A stretch of DNA of 7,088 nt from Caldifarciminota bacterium (GTDB taxonomy: Bacteria > Hydrothermota > Hydrothermia > S141-80). The notes below the pieces were generated by a model, which made no database searches, was not told the DNA's origin, and was given only the letters and a program-made list of their open reading frames with translations. Numbering within the stretch: position 1 is the first letter of the stretch; each line of letters opens with the position of its first letter. Below, in pieces: positions 1 to 6,745 of the stretch. The stretch covers positions 1-7,088 of the forward strand of contig WFYF01000153.1 of assembly GCA_015490255.1 (NCBI GenBank). The letters run 5' to 3'. A program made the position numbers and the translations under genes.

Positions 1-20
1 CAGATGTGTATAAGAGACAG
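1..20 (+). other. Nextera/Tn5 mosaic-end adapter (library artefact)
   Basis: Bases 2-20 read AGATGTGTATAAGAGACAG, the 19-bp Tn5 mosaic end used in Nextera tagmentation libraries. The preceding C fits the Read 1 adapter, which has GTC before the mosaic end, rather than the Read 2 adapter, which has a G there. It sits exactly at the window edge, as an untrimmed adapter at a contig end would. True genomic sequence starts at about base 21. Any gene start called inside these bases, such as a protein beginning MCIRDS or MYKRQ, is an artefact. Confidence 0.96.
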
Positions 21-21
21 T

Positions 22-993
22 GTGTGGGGAGGGCAGGGGAACGCCGGGGCCTATTGGGTGAGGGTGGAGAGCAACACCCTCCAGGTGGACTCTGTGGATC
101 TGGGCAGCCGTCTGGTCATGGTGGTGGAACCCCATGGAACCCGCCTGTTCTTCGGCTATTACCAGGGCGGGGCTTCCGGGAGATTCGGGATTCGGGTGCT
201 GGAAGACGATGGGTCCCTTCGCGCTCTTCAGGACAACCTCTCGGAAATCTGGCGGGTGGAGCAGCCTGCGGTGCTGCGGGTGTGCACCGGACGGTTGTGG
301 GTGGGAACCCACGGCCAGGGCATGCTGGCACTGGATTTCTCCGGTTCCGTGGTGGGTTCCGTGACCCGCGGGAACGGCCTGCCAGGAGATGTCGTGGTCG
401 GGGCTGTGTGTGCCGGTGACTCCCTGCTGGTCCTCACCGAAAGCGGTCTGGTCAGCCTCCGTCCTGACCTGTCTGTGGGGAAAACCCTGCCCATCACCGA
501 TCCCGTGGCGCTGGATCAGGGGCTGGGATCCTTCTGGGTGCTGACCGGATCGGAACTCCTCAAACTGAGTCCCGATTTTGCCGTGGAGGAGCGCATTCCC
601 CTGGGGAGTGCCCGGATCTCCGGTGAACTCTTTCCAGGCACCACCCTTCGGACACTCCATCGTCCCCTTGCGGTTCTTTCCCGGAGCGGACGGGTGGCCG
701 TGGCCACCACCCGGGGTGTGGTGCTCCTCTCGTTTGCAGAACCTCCTTCCCGTTCTCCCTGGGCGGTCTGGCCCCACCCCGTTCAGGGCACCGCCTTCTT
801 CCTTGAAGGCCCCCCGGTGGATCAGCTGTTCCTTCTTTCTCCCCAGGGCAAACGCATCCCCCTCCGGGTGGACCGGGCCGGGGGCAACCGGATTCGGGTG
901 ACTCTGCTCACGCCTCCCTCTCGTGGGCCCCACTGGCTGGTGATTGAGGGACAGGGACGGCGGCACACCCGGCTTGTGCTCTTTTCTCCCTGA
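22..993 (+). CDS. Secreted beta-propeller protein with T9SS-like C-terminal domain, 3' part (PorZ-like)
   Basis: This is the C-terminal 323 residues of a larger protein; the 5' end is lost at the contig edge and the ATG at 4 is adapter. Seen: four loosely repeated blade-like segments at residues 92-105 (LWVGTHGQGMLALD), 135-149 (LLVLTESGLVSLRPD), 171-185 (FWVLTGSELLKLSPD) and 225-238. Two carry the 'WVGT..G' pattern and one a 'GLPGD' turn, as in two-component-regulator-type propellers. Residues 246-323 form a separate domain with W250-P-H-P-V, a central SPQGKRI and a final HWLVIEGQGRRHTRLVLF. This follows the layout of type A T9SS sorting domains (PNPv ... G+.v ... Y.v.i.g ... k.v). Family knowledge: propeller plus such a domain is the PorZ architecture, a cell-surface protein; FlgD-like Ig domains look similar. 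No catalytic residues are visible. It ends 1 nt before lptD, so the two are probably co-transcribed. The propeller call is fairly safe; the PorZ link is tentative. Confidence 0.7.
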   Translation: MWGGQGNAGAYWVRVESNTLQVDSVDLGSRLVMVVEPHGTRLFFGYYQGGASGRFGIRVLEDDGSLRALQDNLSEIWRVEQPAVLRVCTGRLWVGTHGQGMLALDFSGSVVGSVTRGNGLPGDVVVGAVCAGDSLLVLTESGLVSLRPDLSVGKTLPITDPVALDQGLGSFWVLTGSELLKLSPDFAVEERIPLGSARISGELFPGTTLRTLHRPLAVLSRSGRVAVATTRGVVLLSFAEPPSRSPWAVWPHPVQGTAFFLEGPPVDQLFLLSPQGKRIPLRVDRAGGNRIRVTLLTPPSRGPHWLVIEGQGRRHTRLVLFSP

Positions 994-994
994 A

Positions 995-3046
995 ATGACC
1001 GCCGTTCTCACCCTGACACTCCTCGCCGGTGTCCAGTTTGGTGCAGAGAAGCTGGTGTATGAACCGGACAGCCACCGGGTGTGGCTTTTTGACTCCGCCC
1101 GGGTGATCACCGAGAACACCCTCCTTCTGGCGGACACGGTGCTGTATGAGGATTCCCTGAAGCGTCTTCAGGCCTGGGGGAATCCTGTCCTGATCTTTCT
1201 GGACCGGGGAGATACCCTCCGGGGAGACTATCTGGTCTATCGCCTGGACACCCGTCAGGGCATGGCCACCCGTGGACGTTCCTTTCTCCAGAAGGGGTGG
1301 CTTACGGGAGAGGAGATGTATCGTCTTTCAGAAAACGAGATCCTGGTACGCAACGGCACCTTCACCACCTGTTCCCTTGAGACCCCCCATTACTTTTTTG
1401 CCTCCCGGACCGTCAAGGCCATTGAAAACAACCTGGCCGTTGTCCGGCCTCTGTGGTTCTATATCCGGGACCTTCCCGTGTTTGCTCTCCCCTTCTGGAT
1501 GTTCCCCATTGCCCGGGGACGGAAGTCCGGGTTTCTCACCCCCCGGTTTGGTCTGAACAGCGTGGACGGCCGTTACGTCCGGAACATCGCCTATTACTGG
1601 GCAGCCAGCCCCTACTGGGACATCACCTTCACCCTGAACCTGTTTGAACGCCAGAAAATTCAGGCCGCCCTTCACTTCCCCTATGAGCGATACAAACAGT
1701 TCAAGGGCGAATGGCAGGCAAGTGCGGCCCAGGAGTTCCAGACCGGAACCACCCGGTACAGCCTGGAAGGGTATCACACCCAGAGATTCTCTTCCCGGAG
1801 CAGCTTCACCCTCCGCCTTCAGTTTCTCTCTGACGAACGCTATATCCGGGACTATTCCGAAACCCGGGACGAGTTTCTGAAAACCAGCGTGTTTTCCTAT
1901 GCCACTTATGCCTATTCCCACCCCCTCTTCGGGTTCAACGCCCAGGCCAGCCGTTTTCAGGACCTGGTGCGCAACACGCTGGATGAAAACCTTCCCTCCC
2001 TTTCGTGGAGTCTCCCGGCCCTCCGCGTGGGTGGCCTCACCTTCTCCACGTCCGGCCGGGCGGACCGGATGACGCGGGAGAACCCGGACACTGCCTGGAC
2101 GCGGTGGGGTGCCCGGCAGAATGCAAGCCTCGCCTTCCCTTTTCGGGTGTTTCGTCACTTCCAGGTTTTTCCCTCCATCCAGGGGTACGGGCTGATCATG
2201 GACCGGGACACGGCCGGGCGTCTGGCCACCTATGCCACCGCGTCGGGTGCCGTGTCCATCTCCACCGTGCTGTACGGTTATTCCCTGTTTTCCCTTGGTC
2301 CGGTGGAGCGATTTCGCCACACCCTCCGGCCGTCTGTTCAGGTATCCTATGCCCCCGCCAATCCCGGTCGGCATCTGATTCCTTTCGGCGGCTATGGTCC
2401 GACGGAGGGTGGCACGTGGGCCGCTTCCTGGCAGGTGAACAACCTTTTTGAGGGCAAAACCTCCCGGGGGGTGGTGCAGATTGGACGGGCCAGCCTTTCC
2501 CAGTCCTACAACCCGCAGCTTCCCCCAGAGGATCGCTTTTCCGACTATGGCCTCTCCTTTGAGATCCTTCCCGGAAATCGCCGCCTGAACGTCCGGGGAA
2601 GCGCGGTGCTGGCCCACCCGGACTTTACCCTGAAAACCCTCACCCTGGACTGGCGAACGGATTTTGCGTTTCAGTATCCCATGGTGTGGACGGCCCGGGA
2701 GGACTCCGTCACCGGAAGGGTGGTGTATGATCCTGCGAAGTGGCGCCTGGGGGTGGCGCTGTCTTTCCGGAAAACCCGGGGTCTTCCCGCTTCCCAGTTC
2801 GTGGATCTCTCTCTTTCCGGAAACCTCACCCGCCTCTGGCGGATCAGCCTGACGACGGGCTATGACCTTGCCCGGGGGAAATGGCTTGCCCGACGCCTTT
2901 CGGTGACCCGGGATCTTCACTGCTGGGAAATGGTCTTTTCCTGGACCACTCAGGGAGATTACTGGGCCTATGACTTTCGCCTCTGGGTCCGCTCTCTGCC
3001 GGACGTGAAGCTCCACCGGGGGCTGTTTGATATGTTTCTTCCCTGA
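995..3046 (+). CDS. lptD: LPS assembly outer-membrane protein LptD (OstA)
   Basis: LptD is the outer-membrane beta-barrel that inserts lipopolysaccharide into the outer leaflet, at the end of the Lpt bridge. The 683-residue product has a hydrophobic N-terminus (residues 1-16) that reads as a signal peptide but lacks the usual basic residues. An LptA/OstA-like beta-jellyroll follows at about 18-125, then the family signature: TTC at 124-126, PHYFFASR at 131-138, PVFALPFWMFPI at 161-172, RKSGFLTPRFG at 176-186 and YYWAASPYWD at 200-209. The rest is an aromatic-rich barrel ending in HCWEMVFSW and a final strand YDFRLWV. C126 and C643 are the only cysteines. I chose ATG 995, 1 nt after the upstream TGA. 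No Shine-Dalgarno is visible, so coupling to the upstream gene is likely. An in-frame TTG at 944 would add 17 residues including two arginines, with a 50-nt overlap, and cannot be excluded. The last 203 nt overlap mrdA on the opposite strand. Confidence 0.93.
   Translation: MTAVLTLTLLAGVQFGAEKLVYEPDSHRVWLFDSARVITENTLLLADTVLYEDSLKRLQAWGNPVLIFLDRGDTLRGDYLVYRLDTRQGMATRGRSFLQKGWLTGEEMYRLSENEILVRNGTFTTCSLETPHYFFASRTVKAIENNLAVVRPLWFYIRDLPVFALPFWMFPIARGRKSGFLTPRFGLNSVDGRYVRNIAYYWAASPYWDITFTLNLFERQKIQAALHFPYERYKQFKGEWQASAAQEFQTGTTRYSLEGYHTQRFSSRSSFTLRLQFLSDERYIRDYSETRDEFLKTSVFSYATYAYSHPLFGFNAQASRFQDLVRNTLDENLPSLSWSLPALRVGGLTFSTSGRADRMTRENPDTAWTRWGARQNASLAFPFRVFRHFQVFPSIQGYGLIMDRDTAGRLATYATASGAVSISTVLYGYSLFSLGPVERFRHTLRPSVQVSYAPANPGRHLIPFGGYGPTEGGTWAASWQVNNLFEGKTSRGVVQIGRASLSQSYNPQLPPEDRFSDYGLSFEILPGNRRLNVRGSAVLAHPDFTLKTLTLDWRTDFAFQYPMVWTAREDSVTGRVVYDPAKWRLGVALSFRKTRGLPASQFVDLSLSGNLTRLWRISLTTGYDLARGKWLARRLSVTRDLHCWEMVFSWTTQGDYWAYDFRLWVRSLPDVKLHRGLFDMFLP
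2844..3046. other. Convergent antisense overlap of lptD and mrdA 3' ends
   Basis: lptD stops at 3044-3046 on the plus strand and mrdA stops at 2844-2846 on the minus strand, so 203 bp code on both strands. The lptD side carries its conserved final barrel strands, including C643. The mrdA side carries a 66-residue Pro/Ser/Gly/Arg-rich tail with no recognisable fold. The second codon position of mrdA faces the wobble position of lptD here, which explains the tail's composition. There is no space for a conventional terminator between the operons. Confidence 0.9.
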
Positions 3047-4661
3047 ACCAGACTTCCAGGAGCACTCGCGCAAAGGGCGCGGCCACCTCGCTGCCGTGAC
3101 CGGCATTTTCCACCACCACCGCAAAGGCCACCTCCGGCTCCGACCAGGGGGCGAAACCGATGAAAAGGGAATGCTCTTCCCCGTGCGGGTTCTGGACGGT
3201 TCCGGTTTTTCCCGCATACACCAGACCGGACAGACGTGAACCGTAGGCCGTTCCGGAAGAGTCGTTCACCACCTTCCACATGCCCTTTCGCACCACCGTC
3301 CAGGCCCAGTCCGGAGCCTCCAGCCGCAGGGTTTCCGCAGGGAGGGTGTCCACGAGCAGGTGGGGTGCAGGCAGATTTCCCCGGGTGGCCAGCAACCCGG
3401 CCATCACGGCCATCTCATAGGGGGTCATGAGAATTTCGCCCTGCCCGATGGCCAGATTCAGGGCAAGCCCCTCCGGAGGCCGGGAGCCGTATCGGGCCCG
3501 GTAATCTTCCAGGGTGGGCACTTTCCCCCGGCGGGCTTCTGGAAGAAGAAGGGGAGCCTGGCGAAACGCCTGCTCAAGAGTCTGCACGATTTCCAGGGTT
3601 TTTTCAAGACCCAGGCGATCCGCCAGGGCGTAAAAATACACGTCGCAGGACTGTGCCACGGCGTCCACCGCCGCCAGCCGTCCGTGGCCGGCGGGGTCCC
3701 AGCACTTCCAGGTTCGGGTGCCGAGGGTATAGGTACCGTCGCAGAACGCAAGCTTTTCTTCCGGTGCCACAACCCCCCGGGAGAGGGCCAGGAGCAGAAA
3801 CAGGGGCTTATAGGTGGAGCCCGGGGCATACAGCCCCTGGAGCGCGCGGTTCAGAAGAGGTCGGTCCGGACGGGAAAGAAGGGCCTTCCAGTAAGCGCTC
3901 CGTGCCCGTCCCAGCAGGCTCTCCGGATCAAAGGTCGGTGAGGAATAGAGAAGGAGCACCTCGCCGGTCTTCACGTTCAGCATCACCGCCGCTCCCCGGC
4001 GACCCCGGAAAAGGCTGTCCGACACCTCCTGCAGACGGAGATCCACCGAAAGGCGCAGGGGCGGTGAGGTTCCGGGAGGGCGGGGCGGCAGGGGATCCCA
4101 CGCCCGCAGCTCTCCCCGGGCGTCCACCTGGAGGAAGCGCAGGCCGTCCTCCCCCCGGAGGTAGGCTTCAAAAGCGCGCTCCACCCCCATTCTCCCCACA
4201 AACCGGCCCCAGGCACTGTCCTCCCGGGCTTCGGCCACATACCCCACCAGATGGGCGACCGCCCGTCCCCGGGGATAGGTGCGAAGGGGAAAGAGGAGGG
4301 GAAAAACGCCAGGATACCGGAAAATCTCCTGAATATAAGGCAGCGCCTCTTCCTGGGGGAGGACGCGGCTCTGGGGGAGATAACGCACCTGACTGGTGGT
4401 GAAACTGGGAAAAGGCGTGGACACCCGCGGGTCCGTGCGCACAAACACCACGCCTCCAGCGTATCCGGCCAGGATCTCACCCTTCCGGTCTTCAATGAGA
4501 GCCCGGGGTGCGGGAAGGGGGATGGCCCGGAGGATGTTGGATCGGGACAGCCGGGCATAGTGAGCATGGCGGATGATCTGGCGATAGGCCAGCACCCCGA
4601 CAAGGGAAAGCCAGGCGAGGAGGAACACACCCTGAAACAGCCGGAGACGGATTTCGTTCAT
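2844..4661 (-). CDS. mrdA: Penicillin-binding protein 2 (peptidoglycan D,D-transpeptidase)
   Basis: PBP2 cross-links peptidoglycan during cell elongation, anchored in the inner membrane with its active site in the periplasm. Of 605 residues, about 9-29 form one membrane segment and 45-200 the N-terminal dimerisation/pedestal domain (RKGEILAGY at 59-67, GVERAFEAYLRG at 159-170). The transpeptidase domain follows with all three motifs: STYK at 282-285 (nucleophile S282), SCD at 338-340 and KTG at 485-487. C307, C320, H326 and C339 are spaced like a metal site. The canonical fold ends near F539; the remaining 66 residues are low-complexity and lie wholly inside antisense lptD. The start is ATG 4661, which overlaps the mreD stop (ATGA); the residues after it give the expected short cytoplasmic end and anchor. 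The Shine-Dalgarno is weak (GCGGAAC), so translational coupling is likely. An upstream in-frame start at 4778 would add 39 residues antagonistic to this topology. No rodA follows. Confidence 0.94.
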   Translation of the reverse strand: MNEIRLRLFQGVFLLAWLSLVGVLAYRQIIRHAHYARLSRSNILRAIPLPAPRALIEDRKGEILAGYAGGVVFVRTDPRVSTPFPSFTTSQVRYLPQSRVLPQEEALPYIQEIFRYPGVFPLLFPLRTYPRGRAVAHLVGYVAEAREDSAWGRFVGRMGVERAFEAYLRGEDGLRFLQVDARGELRAWDPLPPRPPGTSPPLRLSVDLRLQEVSDSLFRGRRGAAVMLNVKTGEVLLLYSSPTFDPESLLGRARSAYWKALLSRPDRPLLNRALQGLYAPGSTYKPLFLLLALSRGVVAPEEKLAFCDGTYTLGTRTWKCWDPAGHGRLAAVDAVAQSCDVYFYALADRLGLEKTLEIVQTLEQAFRQAPLLLPEARRGKVPTLEDYRARYGSRPPEGLALNLAIGQGEILMTPYEMAVMAGLLATRGNLPAPHLLVDTLPAETLRLEAPDWAWTVVRKGMWKVVNDSSGTAYGSRLSGLVYAGKTGTVQNPHGEEHSLFIGFAPWSEPEVAFAVVVENAGHGSEVAAPFARVLLEVWFREETYQTAPGGASRPAESGPRGESHRPSNLPEWSRKRPFPSSEDPGSPKGVGQAISPGQGHSPSSG

Positions 4662-5053
4662 GTCCGTTCCGCAGGCAGAACCAGGCTCAGCAAAAACGCC
4701 CCCACCCCACCGGCCAGTGCCCGGGGCAGCGGGCTGGAGAGGAGCCCGCCCAGAAGGACAGCCCAGAGAAGAAACCACACAAGACGAACCGCCATGGACT
4801 CAAAGTTGAGCCGAGCCCGGAGAGGGGGTTCCAGCAGGGCAAACAGGGTGTGGATCAGGGGGAAATGCATCCATCCCAGGAGCCCTCCCCGAAGCAGGCC
4901 ACCCAGAAAGGCCACCCAGCCGAAAGCCGGCACCCGTGCAGAGCCCAGAAGGAGCAGCGCGATTCCCAGATCGGGAAGCCATGCCGGCAGCAGGCCTGTT
5001 CCTTCAAGGTAGGCCGCGGTCAGAAAGGCCAGACTCCACATCAACGCGGTCAT
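4658..5053 (-). CDS. mreD: Rod shape-determining membrane protein MreD
   Basis: MreD is a small integral inner-membrane protein of the elongasome, working with MreC to couple MreB filaments to cell-wall enzymes. The 131-residue product is very hydrophobic. Likely membrane segments are at about residues 2-22, 27-38, 42-60, 62-75, 88-105 and 110-127. The PDLGIALLLLGSARVP stretch (27-42) followed by a Gly/Leu-rich helix is typical of the family. It is shorter than common MreD proteins (about 160 residues). I chose ATG 5053 because a TGGAG ribosome-binding site sits 8 nt upstream; a start at 5095 would overlap mreC by 92 nt and lacks this support. The gene begins 50 nt inside mreC and ends in an ATGA overlap with mrdA. 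Identification rests on hydropathy, local pattern and position between mreC and mrdA, since sequence conservation in MreD is low. Confidence 0.88.
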   Translation of the reverse strand: MTALMWSLAFLTAAYLEGTGLLPAWLPDLGIALLLLGSARVPAFGWVAFLGGLLRGGLLGWMHFPLIHTLFALLEPPLRARLNFESMAVRLVWFLLWAVLLGGLLSSPLPRALAGGVGAFLLSLVLPAERT

Positions 5054-5687
5054 GCGCAAGACTCCAGAAAAACAGCGTGGTGTGATAGCGAGCAAACGGC
5101 TGGACCTCAGCCCGGAAGAATCCGGGCTCTATGCGGGACGTTTCCACCCGGGTGACCGTCCCCACCAGGAGGCCGTCCGGGATCCCTCCCATGCCGGCGG
5201 TCCGGAGGGTTTCTCCCGGGGCGAGGGAAGCGTAGAGGGGGATCCACAGCAGTTCGGGCGGGAGGCCACCGCACACCAGGCCCCACAGGGTCTGCTTTCC
5301 CACCCGCACGCTCACGCAGAGGCCGGGAGCATAGAGGGTCCGGGCTTTGTGGAACCTGCCGGTGGACCGTGTGATCCGACCCACCAGCACCCCGCGATCG
5401 TCCACAAGAATCTCTCCGCGGGGAGTGCCTTCCAGAACCAGTTCCTGTGGATAGTTCCCCGGAAAGGCTCCCCGCAGACGCAGACGCCCCGGGGGAAAGG
5501 TGTCGGGAGGAGGCAATTCCGGCGGAAGGGCTGTCCCGGCCTTCAGGGTGCACCAGCGGTAGAGGGTCATGTGTGCCCGGAACGCATCGGCCGGACGATA
5601 GATGGGACGGATGCCTTCCAGAACCGCCCGGCTCACAGGGGGAAACAGGAGCAGGAGACTTGCCAGAAGCGGGAAAATGGACCGCAT
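5004..5687 (-). CDS. mreC: Rod shape-determining protein MreC, short form
   Basis: MreC is a bitopic inner-membrane protein whose periplasmic beta-barrel domains activate PBP2 and link it to MreB. The 227-residue product has an N-terminal membrane segment (about 4-19). A Pro-rich stretch with little helical heptad character follows (about 24-70), then the MreC beta domains: GVLVGRI at 99-105, the LRTAGMGGIPDGLLVGTV block at 161-178 and a V.P-type ending at 195-209. It is short (Escherichia coli MreC is 367 residues); most of the missing length is the coiled coil that normally joins the membrane segment to the beta domains. The start is ATG 5687, sharing one base with the mreB stop (TGATG). 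A TTG at 5690 adds only one residue. No Shine-Dalgarno is visible, so coupling to mreB is expected. Residues 212-227 run past the fold into mreD. Confidence 0.9.
   Translation of the reverse strand: MRSIFPLLASLLLLFPPVSRAVLEGIRPIYRPADAFRAHMTLYRWCTLKAGTALPPELPPPDTFPPGRLRLRGAFPGNYPQELVLEGTPRGEILVDDRGVLVGRITRSTGRFHKARTLYAPGLCVSVRVGKQTLWGLVCGGLPPELLWIPLYASLAPGETLRTAGMGGIPDGLLVGTVTRVETSRIEPGFFRAEVQPFARYHTTLFFWSLAHDRVDVESGLSDRGLP
5062..5066 (-). promoter_or_regulatory. Ribosome-binding site of mreD (decides its start)
   Basis: The minus strand reads TGGAG at 5066-5062, then 8 nt, then ATG at 5053. It lies inside the mreC coding sequence, formed by the Trp-Ser codons of FFWSLA. It favours the 5053 start over the upstream in-frame ATG at 5095. 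Confidence 0.7.
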
Positions 5688-6745
5688 CAATAGCGGCGGG
5701 ATGTCCCCACGTCTTTGGGTTTCAGAAGGAGCCGGTCATAGGTCTCCAGGTCTTCCATGATCTTGCCTGCCCCGCGAACCACGCAGTCCAGAGGGTCCTC
5801 CACCGTATGCACCAGGAGGTTCACCTCCTCCTGGAGAAGTTCCTTCAGCCCCTTGAGCAGGCTTCCTCCGCCGGCGAGATAGATGCCCTGATCAATGATG
5901 TCGGCCACCAGTTCCGGGGGAGTCCGTTCCAGGGTCTTTTTGATGGCGTCCACAATGGTCTGGATGGGACCTTTCAGAGCATCCCGAACCTCCTGGGAGG
6001 TTACCTCAATGGTGCGGGGCGAGCCGGAAAGCACATCCAGCCCCCGGATTTCCATCCGCAACACCCCATCAAACACCGGCGAAACCTGGGCAATGGTGTG
6101 CTTGATCTGTTCCGCGGTCTGTTCCCCGATGGTCATTTTGTATTTGTCGCGGATGTAGTTCTGGATGGCCACATCCATTTCGTCCCCTGCCACCCGGATG
6201 GACCCGTTCACCACGATTCCGGAAAGGGAGATCACCGCGATCTCCGTGGTCCCGCCGCCGATGTCCACAATCATGTTCCCCACCGGTTCGTGAACCGGGA
6301 GTCCGATGCCCACGGCGGCGGCCACGGGCTCTTCCACCAGAAAGACCTCCCGGGCTCCGGCGGCCACGGCAGCGTCCCGTACCGCCCGGCGCTCCACCTC
6401 CGTGATCCCTGAAGGGACCGCCACCAGAATGCGGGGTCGGACGAACATGGTTTTGCCGATCACCTTTTTCAGGAAGGCATAGAGCATCTCCTGGGCGAGT
6501 TCAAAATCGTTGATCACACCGTCCTTCAGGGGTCGCTTGGCCAGGATATTCCGGTGTCCCTTACCGAGCATCCGTTTGGCTTCGTGCCCCACCGCGAGAA
6601 GACCTCCGGAAACCCTGTCCACGGCGACCACGGAGGGTTCCCGCAGAACCACCCCCTGGCCCTTCACATAGATCAGGGTGTTGGCGGTCCCGAGGTCCAC
6701 CGCCACGTCATTCCCGAGAAGACGACCGAACTTCAGCGAAAACAT
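5687..6745 (-). CDS. mreB: Actin-like rod shape-determining protein MreB
   Basis: MreB is the bacterial actin homologue: it polymerises with ATP into membrane-bound antiparallel filaments that position the elongasome. The 352-residue product is full length for the family. It begins with a short amphipathic, hydrophobic [10 protein letters not shown] segment suited to membrane binding. The ATPase motifs are in order: phosphate 1 [12 protein letters not shown] (16-27), connect 1 [15 protein letters not shown] (108-122), the [13 protein letters not shown] stretch (138-150), phosphate 2 [14 protein letters not shown] (161-174) and the adenosine motif [13 protein letters not shown] (288-300). The start is ATG 6745, supported by a perfect AGGAGG 9 nt upstream and by family alignment; an in-frame start 48 nt further up has no such support. 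The gene begins 38 nt inside mutS and leads the mreBCD-mrdA series. No promoter is visible in the overlapping coding DNA. Confidence 0.97.
   Translation of the reverse strand: MFSLKFGRLLGNDVAVDLGTANTLIYVKGQGVVLREPSVVAVDRVSGGLLAVGHEAKRMLGKGHRNILAKRPLKDGVINDFELAQEMLYAFLKKVIGKTMFVRPRILVAVPSGITEVERRAVRDAAVAAGAREVFLVEEPVAAAVGIGLPVHEPVGNMIVDIGGGTTEIAVISLSGIVVNGSIRVAGDEMDVAIQNYIRDKYKMTIGEQTAEQIKHTIAQVSPVFDGVLRMEIRGLDVLSGSPRTIEVTSQEVRDALKGPIQTIVDAIKKTLERTPPELVADIIDQGIYLAGGGSLLKGLKELLQEEVNLLVHTVEDPLDCVVRGAGKIMEDLETYDRLLLKPKDVGTSRRY

Noticed and set aside
6..419. Plus-strand frame beginning MYKRQ
   Set aside because: Its start codon lies in the Nextera adapter and it runs out of frame with the propeller gene; MYKRQ is a known adapter translation.
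944..994. Upstream TTG start for lptD giving a basic N-terminus
   Set aside because: ATG 995 directly after the upstream stop is simpler and starts at the hydrophobic signal region. The TTG remains possible because the chosen signal peptide lacks basic residues.
3067..3081. Small hairpin CGCGC-AAAGG-GCGCG just past the lptD stop as a terminator
   Set aside because: The stem is only 5 bp with no T-tract on either strand, and it lies within mrdA coding sequence.
1328..3217. Long open reading frame on the minus strand, antisense to lptD (about 629 codons)
   Set aside because: It lies opposite a clear LptD, has no recognisable domain, and is rich in Gly, Pro and Arg as expected for an antisense frame in G+C-rich coding DNA.
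3653..5012. Plus-strand open frames opposite mrdA and mreD
   Set aside because: They are low-complexity Pro/Arg/Gly products opposite well-supported genes, typical shadows.
5447..6412. Open frame of about 321 codons on the plus strand opposite mreC/mreB
   Set aside because: It mirrors the conserved MreB coding sequence; the His/Gly/Pro-rich product has no fold signature and no ribosome-binding site.
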